Positions 33,932 through 45,132 of a stretch of DNA of 64,000 nucleotides are shown one piece after another. Position numbers and translations under genes: made by a program. Position 1 is the stretch's first letter; every line of letters begins with the position of its first letter. The notes under the pieces are model-generated. The model searched no databases. It saw only the letters and a program-made list of their open reading frames with translations, and had not been told where the DNA came from. Origin of the DNA: Eriocheir sinensis (lineage: Eukaryota; Arthropoda; Malacostraca; Decapoda; Varunidae). Where the stretch lies: NCBI RefSeq assembly GCF_024679095.1, contig NW_026111619.1, forward strand, positions 67,501-131,500, read 5' to 3'.

Positions 33932-36900
33932 ATGTTTCCTTTTAATAATGTTTCTGATGAAGATTTGATGGATGTTTTTAATTTCGATGAAATATTCAGG
34001 CAAGAAATTTATGAAAGCTTTGATCCCTTAAATGTGCAAGATAACAATTATAACAATGATATCGATGTCAATCAGTTTTATATAAGATCTAGAAACACTA
34101 ACTTTCCTAAATCTGAATATATTTTTCTTGATAATCTATCTTCTCTTTGTAATAATAGTGATTTTAATTTATTAACACTGAATGTAAGATCCATATTCAC
34201 CAATTTCCAATATTTCAAAGACACTGTACTGTCTGACAATGTAATTTATGACGTGCTTGGTTTCACTGAAACCAGGCTCGACGCAGGCATTTCTACATTG
34301 TATTCTCTGACAGCATATGAAATGTTCACAAATAACAGGAACAGGTATGGTGGGGGTGTGGCTGTTTACGTCTCGAACAGGTACACAGGTCATAAAGTAA
34401 TTGAATTCAGTCGAATGGAAACATTTATTGAGAGTGTGGCAGTGGAAGTAAAATTTAATGGTAAAATATTTTTATTTATATGTATATATAGACCTCCTCA
34501 AGGTAATGTGAATAATTTTCTTAATGTTCTCAATGAAATTTTAACTACTGCAAAAGACAAAAATCCTAGTGAAATTTTTATTTTTGGAGATTTAAATATG
34601 AATTTATTACATAATAATGACGGTAACATTCAGGACCTTATGAATTTAATGTATAGTTATTCCTGTTGCCACTGACAACCCTGCCAACACGAGTTACGGC
34701 CACATCCGCCACCCTTATAGATCACATTTGGTCCACATGTGTTGAGAACAACGTAGGAAATTATGTAATCAAAACTGATATTACTGATCATTTTCCAGTG
34801 ATATCTTTATTTAAATGTAATAATATTCCATCTCCTCCCACATTCATAACGAAAAGAACGTTCACCCAGGAAGCTTTAGACACATTTAGTGCTGCACTTT
34901 CACACAGATTGGTCTGATGTCATAAACTGTACATGTCCTAACAACTCCTATAATCTATTTTACAACAATTTCAAAACAAATTATGATAATTGCTTCCTAA
35001 GAAAACAATTAAAGTTAGTAACAAAAATAATCGCAGTCCACACATTACTCCAGCATTAAAGAAGAGCATTAGAGAAAAACATAGACTTGAAAAACTAGCA
35101 TATAAATGGCCTTTAACTTTTCGAGAGCAATATAGGACTTTCAGAAATAGACTAACATCACTTTTAAAAGAAGCAAAGAAGAAGTATCACCAAGACCAAC
35201 TATTAGCTAGCCAAGGCAACCCTAAGTCTCACTGGAAGTCAATAAATAACTTATTAGGTAGATCTACAGATGGTAAAAACAGTGAAATTGAGCTACGATC
35301 AATTTGTTATAACATTCCAGATAAATTTAATGAACATTTTTTGAAAGCAAGTCAGCAAGCAGCAGAAACTGTAGGTAATGAATTTTTAAATTATTTACAC
35401 AACTCTCCCAATTTTTCTATGTATTTATTTCCTGCCACAAACTTAGAAATTGAAAAATATATTACGGCATTTAAAACTTCTTCCTCCGGATTTGATGATA
35501 TTTCCCCAATTGTTTTGAAACGCACAGCTAATAATATATCCATTCCATTAACACACATAGTGAATCTGATGTTAAAAACTGGAATATTTCCGGATGCACT
35601 TAAAAAAGCCAAAGTTGTACCACTACTTAAATCAGGCAGTAGATCCGATATTAAAAACTATAGACCTATTTCAATACTTCCAGCATTTAGCAAGGTTTTT
35701 GAAAAAAGTTATTACTTCCCGTCTTGTAAATTTTTTTGAAAACAATAATCTATTCACAGACTACCAGCATGGGTTTAGGGCAGGTCGTTCCACAGAAACA
35801 GCTATTTTACAGTTCATATCTAATGTATATCAGTATTTAGAAAAGAAACATTATTTAATTGGAATATTTTAGATTTATCTAAGGCATCTATACATTGAAT
35901 CACAAAATTTTATTGAGTAAGCTAAGTCACTATGGCGTTAGAGGTATTCCCTTAAAACTATTTGAAAGTTATTTAACCAATAGGTCACAAGCTGTATATT
36001 GCAACGCCACGTATTCTTCTTTTAGGGCAATCAACAAGGGTGTACCGCAGGGGTCAATATTAGGACCGATACTCTTTCTCATCTATATAAACGACATTGT
36101 TAATGTAAGTTCTAAATTCAAATATACGATTTATGCTGACGATACAAATCTTTTATTAAATAATGTAAACATTAACGATCTTCATATAAATTTAGTTACA
36201 GAACTAGACAAAATTAATTATTGGACTAAAATTAATGAATTGAGTCTGAATATTGCAAAAACTAATTACATATTTTTTCAAAATCGTTCATTACAATATA
36301 ACATTCCTCCTATAAACATAGAGGGAAACACATTAGACAGAGTAAATTTCACAAAATTTTTGGGTGTTTACATAGATGAGAATATGAATTGGAATCAACA
36401 TATTTCATTTGTCACAAATAAATTAGCAAGGATGTGCGGTATGTTACACAGAGTCCGCAATAATCTCACACCTGAATCCCTCACTAGTATTTATTACACA
36501 CTTTGTTATCCCCATCTCACCTATTGTGTATCAGTCTGGGCCTGTACTTGGCAGTCCTTCATTAAGAAAATATCAGTAGCTCAAAATAAAATTTTTAGGT
36601 GTATATTTTATATGAGTAGGTTTGAGTCAACACGAAATATAATTAATACACAAAATTTTCTTAGTTTTCCAAATATTCATAAATATTTTTTTATTGTTAA
36701 GCATTTACAAGTGCCTTACACAGTATTGTGGAGGTCAACCTTTCAGACTGGTACACACATCATACAACATTCGAGGTAATGATATCAATCTCATATGTCC
36801 ACAGTTCAGAACTTCTCTTTAAGCACAGTATATTATACTCAGGTCCCCAAATGTGGAATTCATTGCCTCTACATATTAAGACTCTTCTCAATCATATAAA

Positions 36901-36967
36901 TTTATCCATTTTTAAAAAATCTGTGAAAACTTATTTATATAATTGTCAAAGTAGTAATCAATTGTAG
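33932..36967 (+). pseudogene. LINE ORF2: AP-type endonuclease and reverse transcriptase, frameshifted
   Basis: First ATG at 33932, though the frame is open upstream through the ACT repeat. EN motifs: LNVRS, GFTETRL, YGGGVAVYVS, YRPPQGN, FGDLNMNLL (to 34675); then, after a frameshift, TLIDHIWST and TDITDHFPV. More shifts occur near 34.90 and 34.99 kb. RT N-part 34990-35739 has SSGFDDISP and NYRPISIL; a shift near 35.70 kb leads to QHGFRAGRSTETAIL. Motif A (LDLSKA) is damaged near 35.87 kb. Motif B NKGVPQGSILGP lies at ~36.03 kb and YADDT at 36132-36146. The tail, after a shift near 36.74 kb, has MWNSLPLHIKT and stops at TAG 36965-36967. Function: target-primed reverse transcription. Both catalytic domains are recognisable but cannot be translated as one protein. 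Confidence 0.9.
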
Positions 36968-37002
36968 TGTGTGGTATGAACTTAGTTTCACAAGTGTAAT
37001 GT

Positions 37003-37112
<110 letters not shown>

Positions 37113-37247
37113 ATTGATATTGTTATTGTTATTCTCAGCAACATATTATTATAATTATTCTTATTGTTCTATACGTTAGTTAATAATATATTAGGTACCA
37201 ATTTTGTGCCAATGTAAACATTAAATAAAATAATATAATTCCATGTC

Positions 37248-37365
37248 TGTCGGGAAGCTTCGGCTTGACAGGCTGTGCCATTGCCATGTTTTATGTTATG
37301 TTTATATAACAATATTCTTATATTTTAAAGGCAATAAATATTTACTTACTTACTTACTTACTTAC

Positions 37366-37369
<4 letters not shown>
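37248..37369 (+). other. LINE 3' end: UUCG hairpin and (TTAC)7 tail
   Basis: 37248-37270 folds as TGTC-GGG-AAGC-TTCG-GCTT-GACA: an outer 4-bp stem, a GGG bulge, an inner 4-bp stem and a UUCG tetraloop. AATAAA follows at about 37334, then TTAC repeated seven times (37342-37369). In CR1/L2-like elements the 3' stem-loop and tandem tail are recognised by the RT; that role here is inferred. Confidence 0.75.
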
Positions 37370-37413
<44 letters not shown>

Positions 37414-37440
37414 CCGGATTTAGAGCTGTGGGGGCTCTAA
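37370..37440. repeat. (AC)n microsatellite and short dispersed motif after the LINE tail
   Basis: AC run 37370-37411 directly continues the TTAC tail. GCCGGATTTAGAG and GTGGGGGC follow, which resemble the inverted copy near 31.03-31.06 kb. Confidence 0.8.
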
Positions 37441-37797
37441 CTGATAGTCTGCTACCTCTTAAATTCTGCCGCCATGTTGCTCTCTTTCTATCTTCTATCG
37501 ATATTTTCGCGCTGACTGCTCTTCTGAACTTGCTAACTGCCTGCCTCTCCCCCTCCCGCGGCCCCGCTGCACTCGACTGTCCACTCTAGCCCATCCAATA
37601 CTGTCCAAAGTATTACCTTTTTATTATCATTATCGTTATTACTTTTCTACTCTTTTTCTTCCACTCTTCTTCACTCTTCTTTTTATACGTCCATTACAGT
37701 TCTTATGTTCTCTCTCTTGTTCCATCTCCTTCCTGTCTAGCTTTCTATTCTCCTTTTTCTTATTCTTATTTACTCTCCAATTTTACCCCTCGTTGTG

Positions 37798-37829
<32 letters not shown>

Positions 37830-38426
37830 ATTAACACTCACCTGCTAGTGTGTTTCACCTCGGCAACTCATCTCGCTCATTAAGTCATCTCTGTAATTAA
37901 GGTAAACTTGCTACCTTGTCTCCTCCTCCTCCTCCTCATCTTCCTCCTCTTCCTCCTCCTCCTCCTCCTTCTCCGCCTCCTCTTCGCTACATTTTACTTC
38001 TCTTCCTTTCATCCTTACGTTTACCTTTCCTGTCTGCTCCTATTCATCATCTTTCCTTTGCAGTTTATCTTCCTCTTCTTCGTATCTTCATCCATTCCCT
38101 CTCCCCTCATCCTTCCAATTCCCTTAGTGTCCTCACGTCATCCTTCCCCTCTGCCTTTTAAGATAACCTAACCTTTCCTATTTCCAGCTGATCCTACCGG
38201 GCTTTCCTCCCTCTCCCCTCTTCCTCCTCCTCCTCCTCCTTCTCCTCGTTATGTACTCCTTACCCCTTTCATATGAACATCCTCATCCTGATCTACCCAT
38301 AACCCCTTCACTGCCCTAAATCCTCCATTTCTCCTTTCAACTTGACAAGCCTCACTTCCCCTTCTCCTACTTCCTCTCTAAGACCAAGACGAGGAGGAGG
38401 AGAAGAAGGGGGCAGGGACATAGAGG
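37441..38426. other. C/T-rich, gene-free stretch
   Basis: Mostly pyrimidine-rich, with a (CT)n run at 37799-37826 and (CCT)n-like runs near 37916-37975 and 38221-38245. Leu/Pro/Phe-rich open frames of 81-87 codons are compositional. No gene recognised. Confidence 0.7.
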
Positions 38427-38611
<185 letters not shown>

Positions 38612-38649
38612 GTTCTACATTGTGCGGCATCACCATCATTCTGTGTGTG

Positions 38650-39140
38650 TTGTCACGGGCCGCGCGGTCAACCAGCTCTAGACTCGGGGGGGTGCAATGT
38701 CAACTCCAAGGTCCCCAAAACAGCTTACTCGAATCCGAGGTGATGTGTTGAATCGAGCCCTATGTGTAAATACCAGAGAGAGGAATGGCCCACCCAATCA
38801 CCGGAACCAAGAGCCTCGGGGGTCGCTTTGCTCAGCCAGGGTGGCGAGCGGCATCCCTGATCGCCTCGTGGTAGCGGAAGGACCGGGAGCATTAAAAAAT
38901 ATAAGCTCCCCAAAACGCCGTCGGCAGTCAGAGGTGAGGCGCTAAACCTCAACACTGGTAACAATACGCGCCGCACGAAGACGGGAAACAGAGCGGTGTC
39001 GTGCTCTGTCTGAGTTCCCGGCACTAAGGGTGGCGGTCCCTTCAGGAAAAGGCGCTTCACGCCCTCAGCAGCATGAGCGGGGCCTCGAAGCGTCGGCCGC
39101 CATGCAGGAGTTTCCAGCGTGCCCCTTCCCGGCATGGTAA
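38650..39140 (+). repeat. GC-rich dispersed repeat with two related sub-copies
   Basis: A 490-bp GC-rich island between low-complexity tracts. The first sub-copy (38680-38775) matches 3897-4012 in order: AGCTCTAGA, TGCAATGTCAACTC, CCCCAAAAC, CCGAGGTGATGTG and CCCTAT. A second, shorter one at 38907-38965 has AGCTCCCCAAAACGCCG and GAGGTGAGGCGCTAAA. The minus strand has a 156-codon open frame (39195-38725) that I do not recognise and regard as chance. No pol III boxes or transposon ends seen. Confidence 0.6.
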
Positions 39141-39374
39141 AAAGAAGAGCCCCCAAAATAGAAAAGCAATGTATAAAAAGAAAAAGGTTAAACATTTAGA
39201 AAAAATCAACTCACAACCAAACACGAAACATAAAAAATCCAAAAAAATGTAAAACACTAAAAAGAGACAAAAATAATCGACTCAGCACCAAGACAAAGAA
39301 AGAGTAATAAAAAAAAGTAAAAGAAAATATATATAAAAAAAATACCAGAGAAAAAAAATGAAAAAATAAAAAGA

Positions 39375-39915
39375 AAAATAAACTCGACCAGAGCAAAAAA
39401 GAAAAAAAGATAAAAGAAAAAAATACAAACCAACTCGACCAGAGCAAAAAAAAAAAAAAAATACAAACCAACTCGACCAGAGCAAAAAAAAAAAAAATAG
39501 ATAAAACAAAAAAATACAAACCAACTCGACCAGAGCAAAAAAGAAAAAAAAAATAGATAAAACAAAAAAATACAAACCAACTCGACCAGAGCAATAAAGA
39601 AAAAAAATAGAAAAAAGACAAACCAACTCGACCAGAGCAAAAAGAAAAAATAGATAAAACAAAAAATACAAACCAACTCGACCAGAGCAAAAAAGAAGAA
39701 AAAAAACCAAAACCAGACCACCGAGCAAAAAGAAAAAAAATAGATAAAAAAAAAAAAAATACAAACCAACTCGACCAGAGCAAAAAAGAAAAAAAAGAAA
39801 AAAATTACAAACCAACTCGACCAGAGCAAAAAAAAAAATACAAACCAACTCGACCAGAGCAAAAAAAAAAAAATACAAACCAACTCGACCAGAGCAAAAA
39901 AAAAAAAAAAAAAAA
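39375..39915. repeat. A-rich minisatellite, about 11 copies
   Basis: Each copy holds CAAACCAACTCGACCAGAGC followed by an A run, often with TAGATAAAACAA. Spacing varies from 33 to about 90 bp because A-run length differs and one copy is degenerate (near 39711-39730). Sequence from 39141 to 39375 is A-rich without a gene. Phe-rich minus-strand frames are artefacts. Confidence 0.85.
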
Positions 39916-40857
39916 TACAAAGCAGCAGCCACGACGACGGAGGGAGCAGCAGCCACGACGACGGAGGGAGCAGCAGCCACGACGACGGAGGGAGCAGCAG
40001 CCACGACGACGGAGGGAGCAGCCACGACGACGGAGGAGCAGCAGCCACGACGACGGAGGGCAGCAGCCACGACGAGGAGGAGCAGCAGCCACGACGCGGG
40101 AGGAGCAGCAGCCACGACGAGGGAGGGAGCAGCAGCCACGACGACGGAGGGAGCAGCAGCCACGACGACGGAGGGAGCAGCAGCCACGACGACGGAGGGA
40201 ACAGCAGCCACGACGAGGGAGGGAACAGCAGCCACGACGACGGAGGGAGCAGCAGCCACGACGAGGGAGGGAGCAGCAGCCACGACGAGGGAGGGAACAG
40301 CAGCCACGACGACGGAGGGAGCAGCAGCCACGACGACGGAGGGAGCAGCAGCCACGACGACGGAGGGAGCAGCAGCCACGACGACGGAGGGAGCAGCAAC
40401 GACGAGGGAGGGAGCAGCAGCCACGACGAGGGAGGGAACAGCAGCCACGACGACGGAGGGAGCAGCAGCCACGACGAGGGAGGGAACAGCAGCCACGACG
40501 AGGGAGGGAACAGCAGCCACGACGAGGGAGGGAGCAGCAGCCACGACGACGGAGGGAGCAGCAGCCACGACGAGGGAGGGAACAGCAGCCACGACGAGGG
40601 AGGGAGCAGCAGCCACGACGACGGAGGGAGCAGCAGCCACGACGAGGGAGGGAACAGCAGCCACGACGACGGAGGTTGCAGCAGCCACGACGAGGGAGGG
40701 AACATCAGCCACGACGAGGGAGGGAACATCAGCCACGACGAGGGAGGGAGCAGCAGCCACGACGACGGAGGGAGCAGCAGCCACGACGACGGAGGGAGCA
40801 GCAGCCACGACGACGGAGGGAGCAGCAGCCACGACGAGGGAGGGAGCAGCAGCCACG
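39916..40857. repeat. 24-bp array, left block, about 39 copies
   Basis: Unit AGCAGCCACGACGACGGAG plus GGAGC, step 24 bp, with ACGACGG/ACGAGGG and GAGC/GAAC variants. A few short units occur near 40015-40115. Eight-residue repeats (minus strand AAPSVVVA) are open across the array only because 24 is a multiple of three. Ends at CAGCCACG, directly joined to the 30-bp array. Confidence 0.97.
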
Positions 40858-43800
40858 TCGTGTGATATGTTTTCTTTCCATATAATGTCGTTTGATATGT
40901 TTTCTTTTCATATTATGTCGTGTGATATGTTTTCTTTTCATATAATGTCGTGTGATATGTTTTCTTTTCATATAATGTCGTGTGATATGTTTTCTTTTCA
41001 TATTATGTCGTGTGATATGTTTTCTTTTCATATAATGTCGTGTGATATGTTTTCTTTTCATATAATGTCGTGTGATATGTTTTCTTTTCATATTATGTCG
41101 TGTGATATGTTTTCTTTTCATATAATGTCGTGTGATATGTTTTCTTTTCATGTAATGTCGTGTGATATGTTTTCTTTTCATGTAATGTCGTGTGATATGT
41201 TTTATTTTCATATTATGTCGTGTGATATGTTTTCTTTTCATATAATGTCGTGTGATATGTTTTCTTTTCATGTAATGTCGTGTGATATGTTTTCTTTCCA
41301 TATAATGTCGTGTGATATGTTTTATTTTCATATTATGTCGTGTGATATGTTTTCTTTTCATATAATGTCGTGTGATATGTTTTCTTTTCATATAATGTCG
41401 TGTTATATGTTTTCTTTTCATATAATGTCGTGTGATATGTTTTCTTTTCATGTAATGTCGTGTGATTTGTTTTCTTTCCATATAATGTCGTGTGATATGT
41501 TTCATTTCCATATAATGTCGTGTGATATGTTGTGTTTTCATGTAATGTCGTGTGATATGTTTTTTTTTTCATATAATGTCGTGTGATATGTTTTCTTTCC
41601 ATGTAATGTCGTGTGATATGTTTTTTTTTTCCATATAATGTCGTGTGATATGTTTTCTTTTCATGTAATGTCGTGTGATATGTTTCATTTCCATGTAATG
41701 TCGTATGATATGTTGTCTTTTCATGTAATGTCGTGTGATATGTTTTCTTTCCATGTAATGCTGTGTGATATGTTTTATTTCCATGTAATGTCGTGTGATG
41801 TTTTCTTTCCATGTAATGTTGTGTGATATGTTTTCTTTTCATGTAATGTCGTGTGATATGTTTTCTTTTCATGTAATGTCGTGTGATATGTTTCATTTCC
41901 ATATAATGTCGTGTGATATGTTTTCTTTCCATGTAATGTCGTGTGATATGTTTTCTTTTCATGTAATGTCGTGTGATATGTTTCATTTCCATATAATGTC
42001 GTGTGATATGTTTTCTTTTCATGTAATGTCGTGTGATATGTTTTCTTTTCATGTAATGTCGTGTGATATGTTTCATTTCCATATAATGTCGTGTGATATG
42101 TTTTCTTTCCATGTAATGTTGTGTGATATGTTTCATTTCCATATAATGTCGTGTGATATGTTTTCTTTCCATGTAATGTCGTGTGATATGTTTTCTTTTC
42201 ATATAATGTCGTGTGATATGTTTTCTTTTCATGTAATGTCGTGTGATATGTTTTCTTTTCATGTAATGTCGTGTGATATGTTTCATTTCCATATAATGTC
42301 GTGTGATATGTTTTCTTTTCATATAATGTCGTGTGATATGTTTTCTTTTCATGTAATGTCGTGTGATATGTTTTCTTTTCATATAATGTCGTGTGATATG
42401 TTTTCTTTTCATGTAATGTCGTGTGATATGTTTTCTTTTCATGTAATGTTGTGTGATATGTTTTCTTTCCATGTAATGTTGTGTGATATGTTTTCTTTTC
42501 ATATAATGTCGTGTGATATGTTTTCTTTCCATGTAATGTTGTGTGATATGTTTTCTTTTCATATAATGTCGTGTGATATGTTTTCTTTTCATGTAATGTT
42601 GTGTGATATGTTTCATTTCCATATAATGTCGTGTGATATGTTTTCTTTTCATATAATGTCGTGTGATATGTTTCTTTTTCATGTAATGTCGTGTGATATG
42701 TTTCATTTCCATATAATGTCGTGTGATATGTTTTCTTTTCATGTAATGTCGTGTGATATGTTTCATTTCCATATAATGTCGTGTGATATGTTTTCTTTTC
42801 ATGTAATGTCGTGTGATATGTTTTCTTTCCATGTAATGTCGTGTGATATGTTTTCTTTTCATGTAATGTCGTGTGATATGTTTTCTTTTCATGTAATGTC
42901 GTGTGATATGTTTTCTTTCCATGTAATGTCGTGTGATATGTTTTCTTTTCATGTAATGTCGTGTGATATATTTTCTTTTCATATAATGTCGTGTGATATG
43001 TTTCATTTCCATATAATGTCGTGTGATATGTTTTCTTTTCATGTAATGTCATGTGATATGTTTTCTTTTCATATAATGTCGTGTGATATGTTTCATTTCC
43101 ATATAATGTCGTGTGATATGTTTTCTTTCCATGTAATGTCGTGTGATATGTTTCATTTCCATATAATGTCGTGTGATATGTTTTCTTTTCATATAATGTC
43201 GTGTGATATGTTTCATTTCCATATAATGTCGTGTGATATGTTTTCTTTTCATGTAATGTCGTGTGATATGTTTTCTTTTCATGTAATGTCGTGTGATATG
43301 TTTTCTTTTCATGTAATGTCGTGTGATATGTTTTATTTTCATATAATGTCGTGTGATATGTTTCATTTCCATGTAATGTCGTGTGATATGTTTTATTTTC
43401 ATATAATGTCGTGTGATATGTTTCATTTCCATGTAATGTCGTGTGATATGTTTTCTTTTCATATAATGTCGTGTGATATGTTTTCTTTTCATATAATGTC
43501 GTGTGATATGTTTTCTTTTCATGTAATGTCGTGTGATGTGTTTCATTTCCATATAATGTCGTGTGATATGTTTTCTTTTCAAATAATTTCGTGTGATATG
43601 TTTTCTTTCCATGTAATGTCGTGTGATATGTTTTCTTTTCATATAATGTCGTGTGATATGTTTTCTTTTCATATAATGTCGTGTGATATGTTTTCTTTTC
43701 ATGTAATGTCGTGTGATATGTTTCATTTCCATATAATGTCGTGTGATATGTTTTCTTTTCATATAATGTCGTGTGATATGTTTTCTTTTCATGTAATGTC

Positions 43801-44430
43801 GTGTGATATGTTTTCTTTTCATGTAATGTCGTGTGATATGTTTTCTTTTCATATAATGTCGTGTGATATGTTTTCTTTTCATGTAATGTCGTGTGATATG
43901 TTTTCTTTTCATGTAATTTCATGTGATGTTTTCTTTTCATGTAATGTCGTGTGATATGTTTTCTTTTCATATAATGTCGTGTGATATGTTTTCTTCTCAT
44001 GTAATGTCGTGTGATGTTTTTTTTTTCATATAATGTCGTTTGATATGTTTTCTTTTCATGTAATGTCGTGTGATATGTTTTCTTTTCATATAATGTCGTG
44101 TGATATGTTTTCTTCTCATGTAATGTCGTGTGATGTTTTCTTTTCATATAATGTCGTGTGATATGTTTTCTTTTCATGTAATGTCGTGTGATATGTTTCT
44201 TTTTCATGTAATGTCGTGTGATATGTTTCTTTTTCATGTAATGTCGTGTGATATGTTTCTTTTTCATGTAATGTCGTGTGATATGTTTCTTTTTCATGTA
44301 ATGTCGTGTGATATGTTTCTTTTTCATGTAATGTCGTGTGATATGTTTCTTTTTCATATAATGTCGTGTGATATGTTTCTTTTTCATGTAATGCCGCTCG
44401 ATATGTTTCATTTCCACGTAATGTCGTGCT
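40858..44430. repeat. 30-bp AT-rich array, about 119 copies
   Basis: Unit TGTGATATGTTTTCTTTTCA plus TATAATGTCG, step exactly 30 bp. Alternatives are a CATTTCC middle and CATGTAATG for CATATAATG. Length changes are rare and cluster at 41.56-41.80 and 43.92-44.13 kb. Ten-residue open frames (plus FSFHIMSCDM, minus MKRKHITRHY) run for hundreds of codons on both strands; there is no independent coding evidence. The last copies (44390-44430) decay. Confidence 0.98.
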
Positions 44431-44440
44431 ATAACTCTTT

Positions 44441-45132
44441 GGGAGCAGCTGCCACGACTTGGGAGGGAGCAGCAGCCACGACGAGGGAGGGAGCAGAAGC
44501 CACGACGAGGGAGGGAGCAGCAGCCACGACGACAGAGGGAGCAGAAGCCACGACGAGGGAGGGAGCAGAAGCCACGACGAGGGAGGGAGCAGCAGCCACG
44601 ACGAGGGAGGGAGCAGAAGCCACGACGAGGGAGGGAGCAGCAGCCACGACGATGAAGGGAGCAGCAGCCACGACGAGGGAGGGAGCAGCAGCCACGACGA
44701 GGAGAGGAGCAGCATCCCCACGACGAGGAGAGGAGCAGCATCAACCACGAAGAGGAGAGGAGCAGCAGCCACGACGAGAGAGGGAGCAGCAGCCACGACG
44801 AGGGAGGGAGCAGCAGCCACGACGAGAGAGGGAGCAGCAGCCACGACGAGAGAGGGAGCAGCAGCCACGACGAGGGAGCAGCAGCCACGACGACGGAGGG
44901 AGCAGCAGCCACGACGAGAGAGGGAGCAGCAGCCACGACGAGGGAGGGAGCAGCAGCCACGACGAGAGAGGGAGCAGCAGCCACGACGAGGGAGGGAGCA
45001 GCAGCCACGACGACGGAGGGAGCAGCAGCCACGACGACGAAGGGAGCAGCAGCCACGACGAGAGAGGGAGCAGCAGCCACGACGAGGGAGGGAGCAGCAG
45101 CCACGACGACGAAGGGAGCAGCAGCCACGACG
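44441..45132. repeat. 24-bp array, right block, about 29 copies
   Basis: Same unit as 39916-40857 on the same strand, with extra variants: AGAAGCCACG, GACGAGAGAGG, and degenerate copies near 44700-44760. It resumes after the 30-bp array with a diverged copy (TGCCACGACTTGGGAGG). Confidence 0.96.

Noticed and set aside
38725..39195. A 156-codon minus-strand protein in the GC-rich island
   Set aside because: No recognisable domain; the sequence is a dispersed repeat shared with 3.9 kb, where the frame is not kept.
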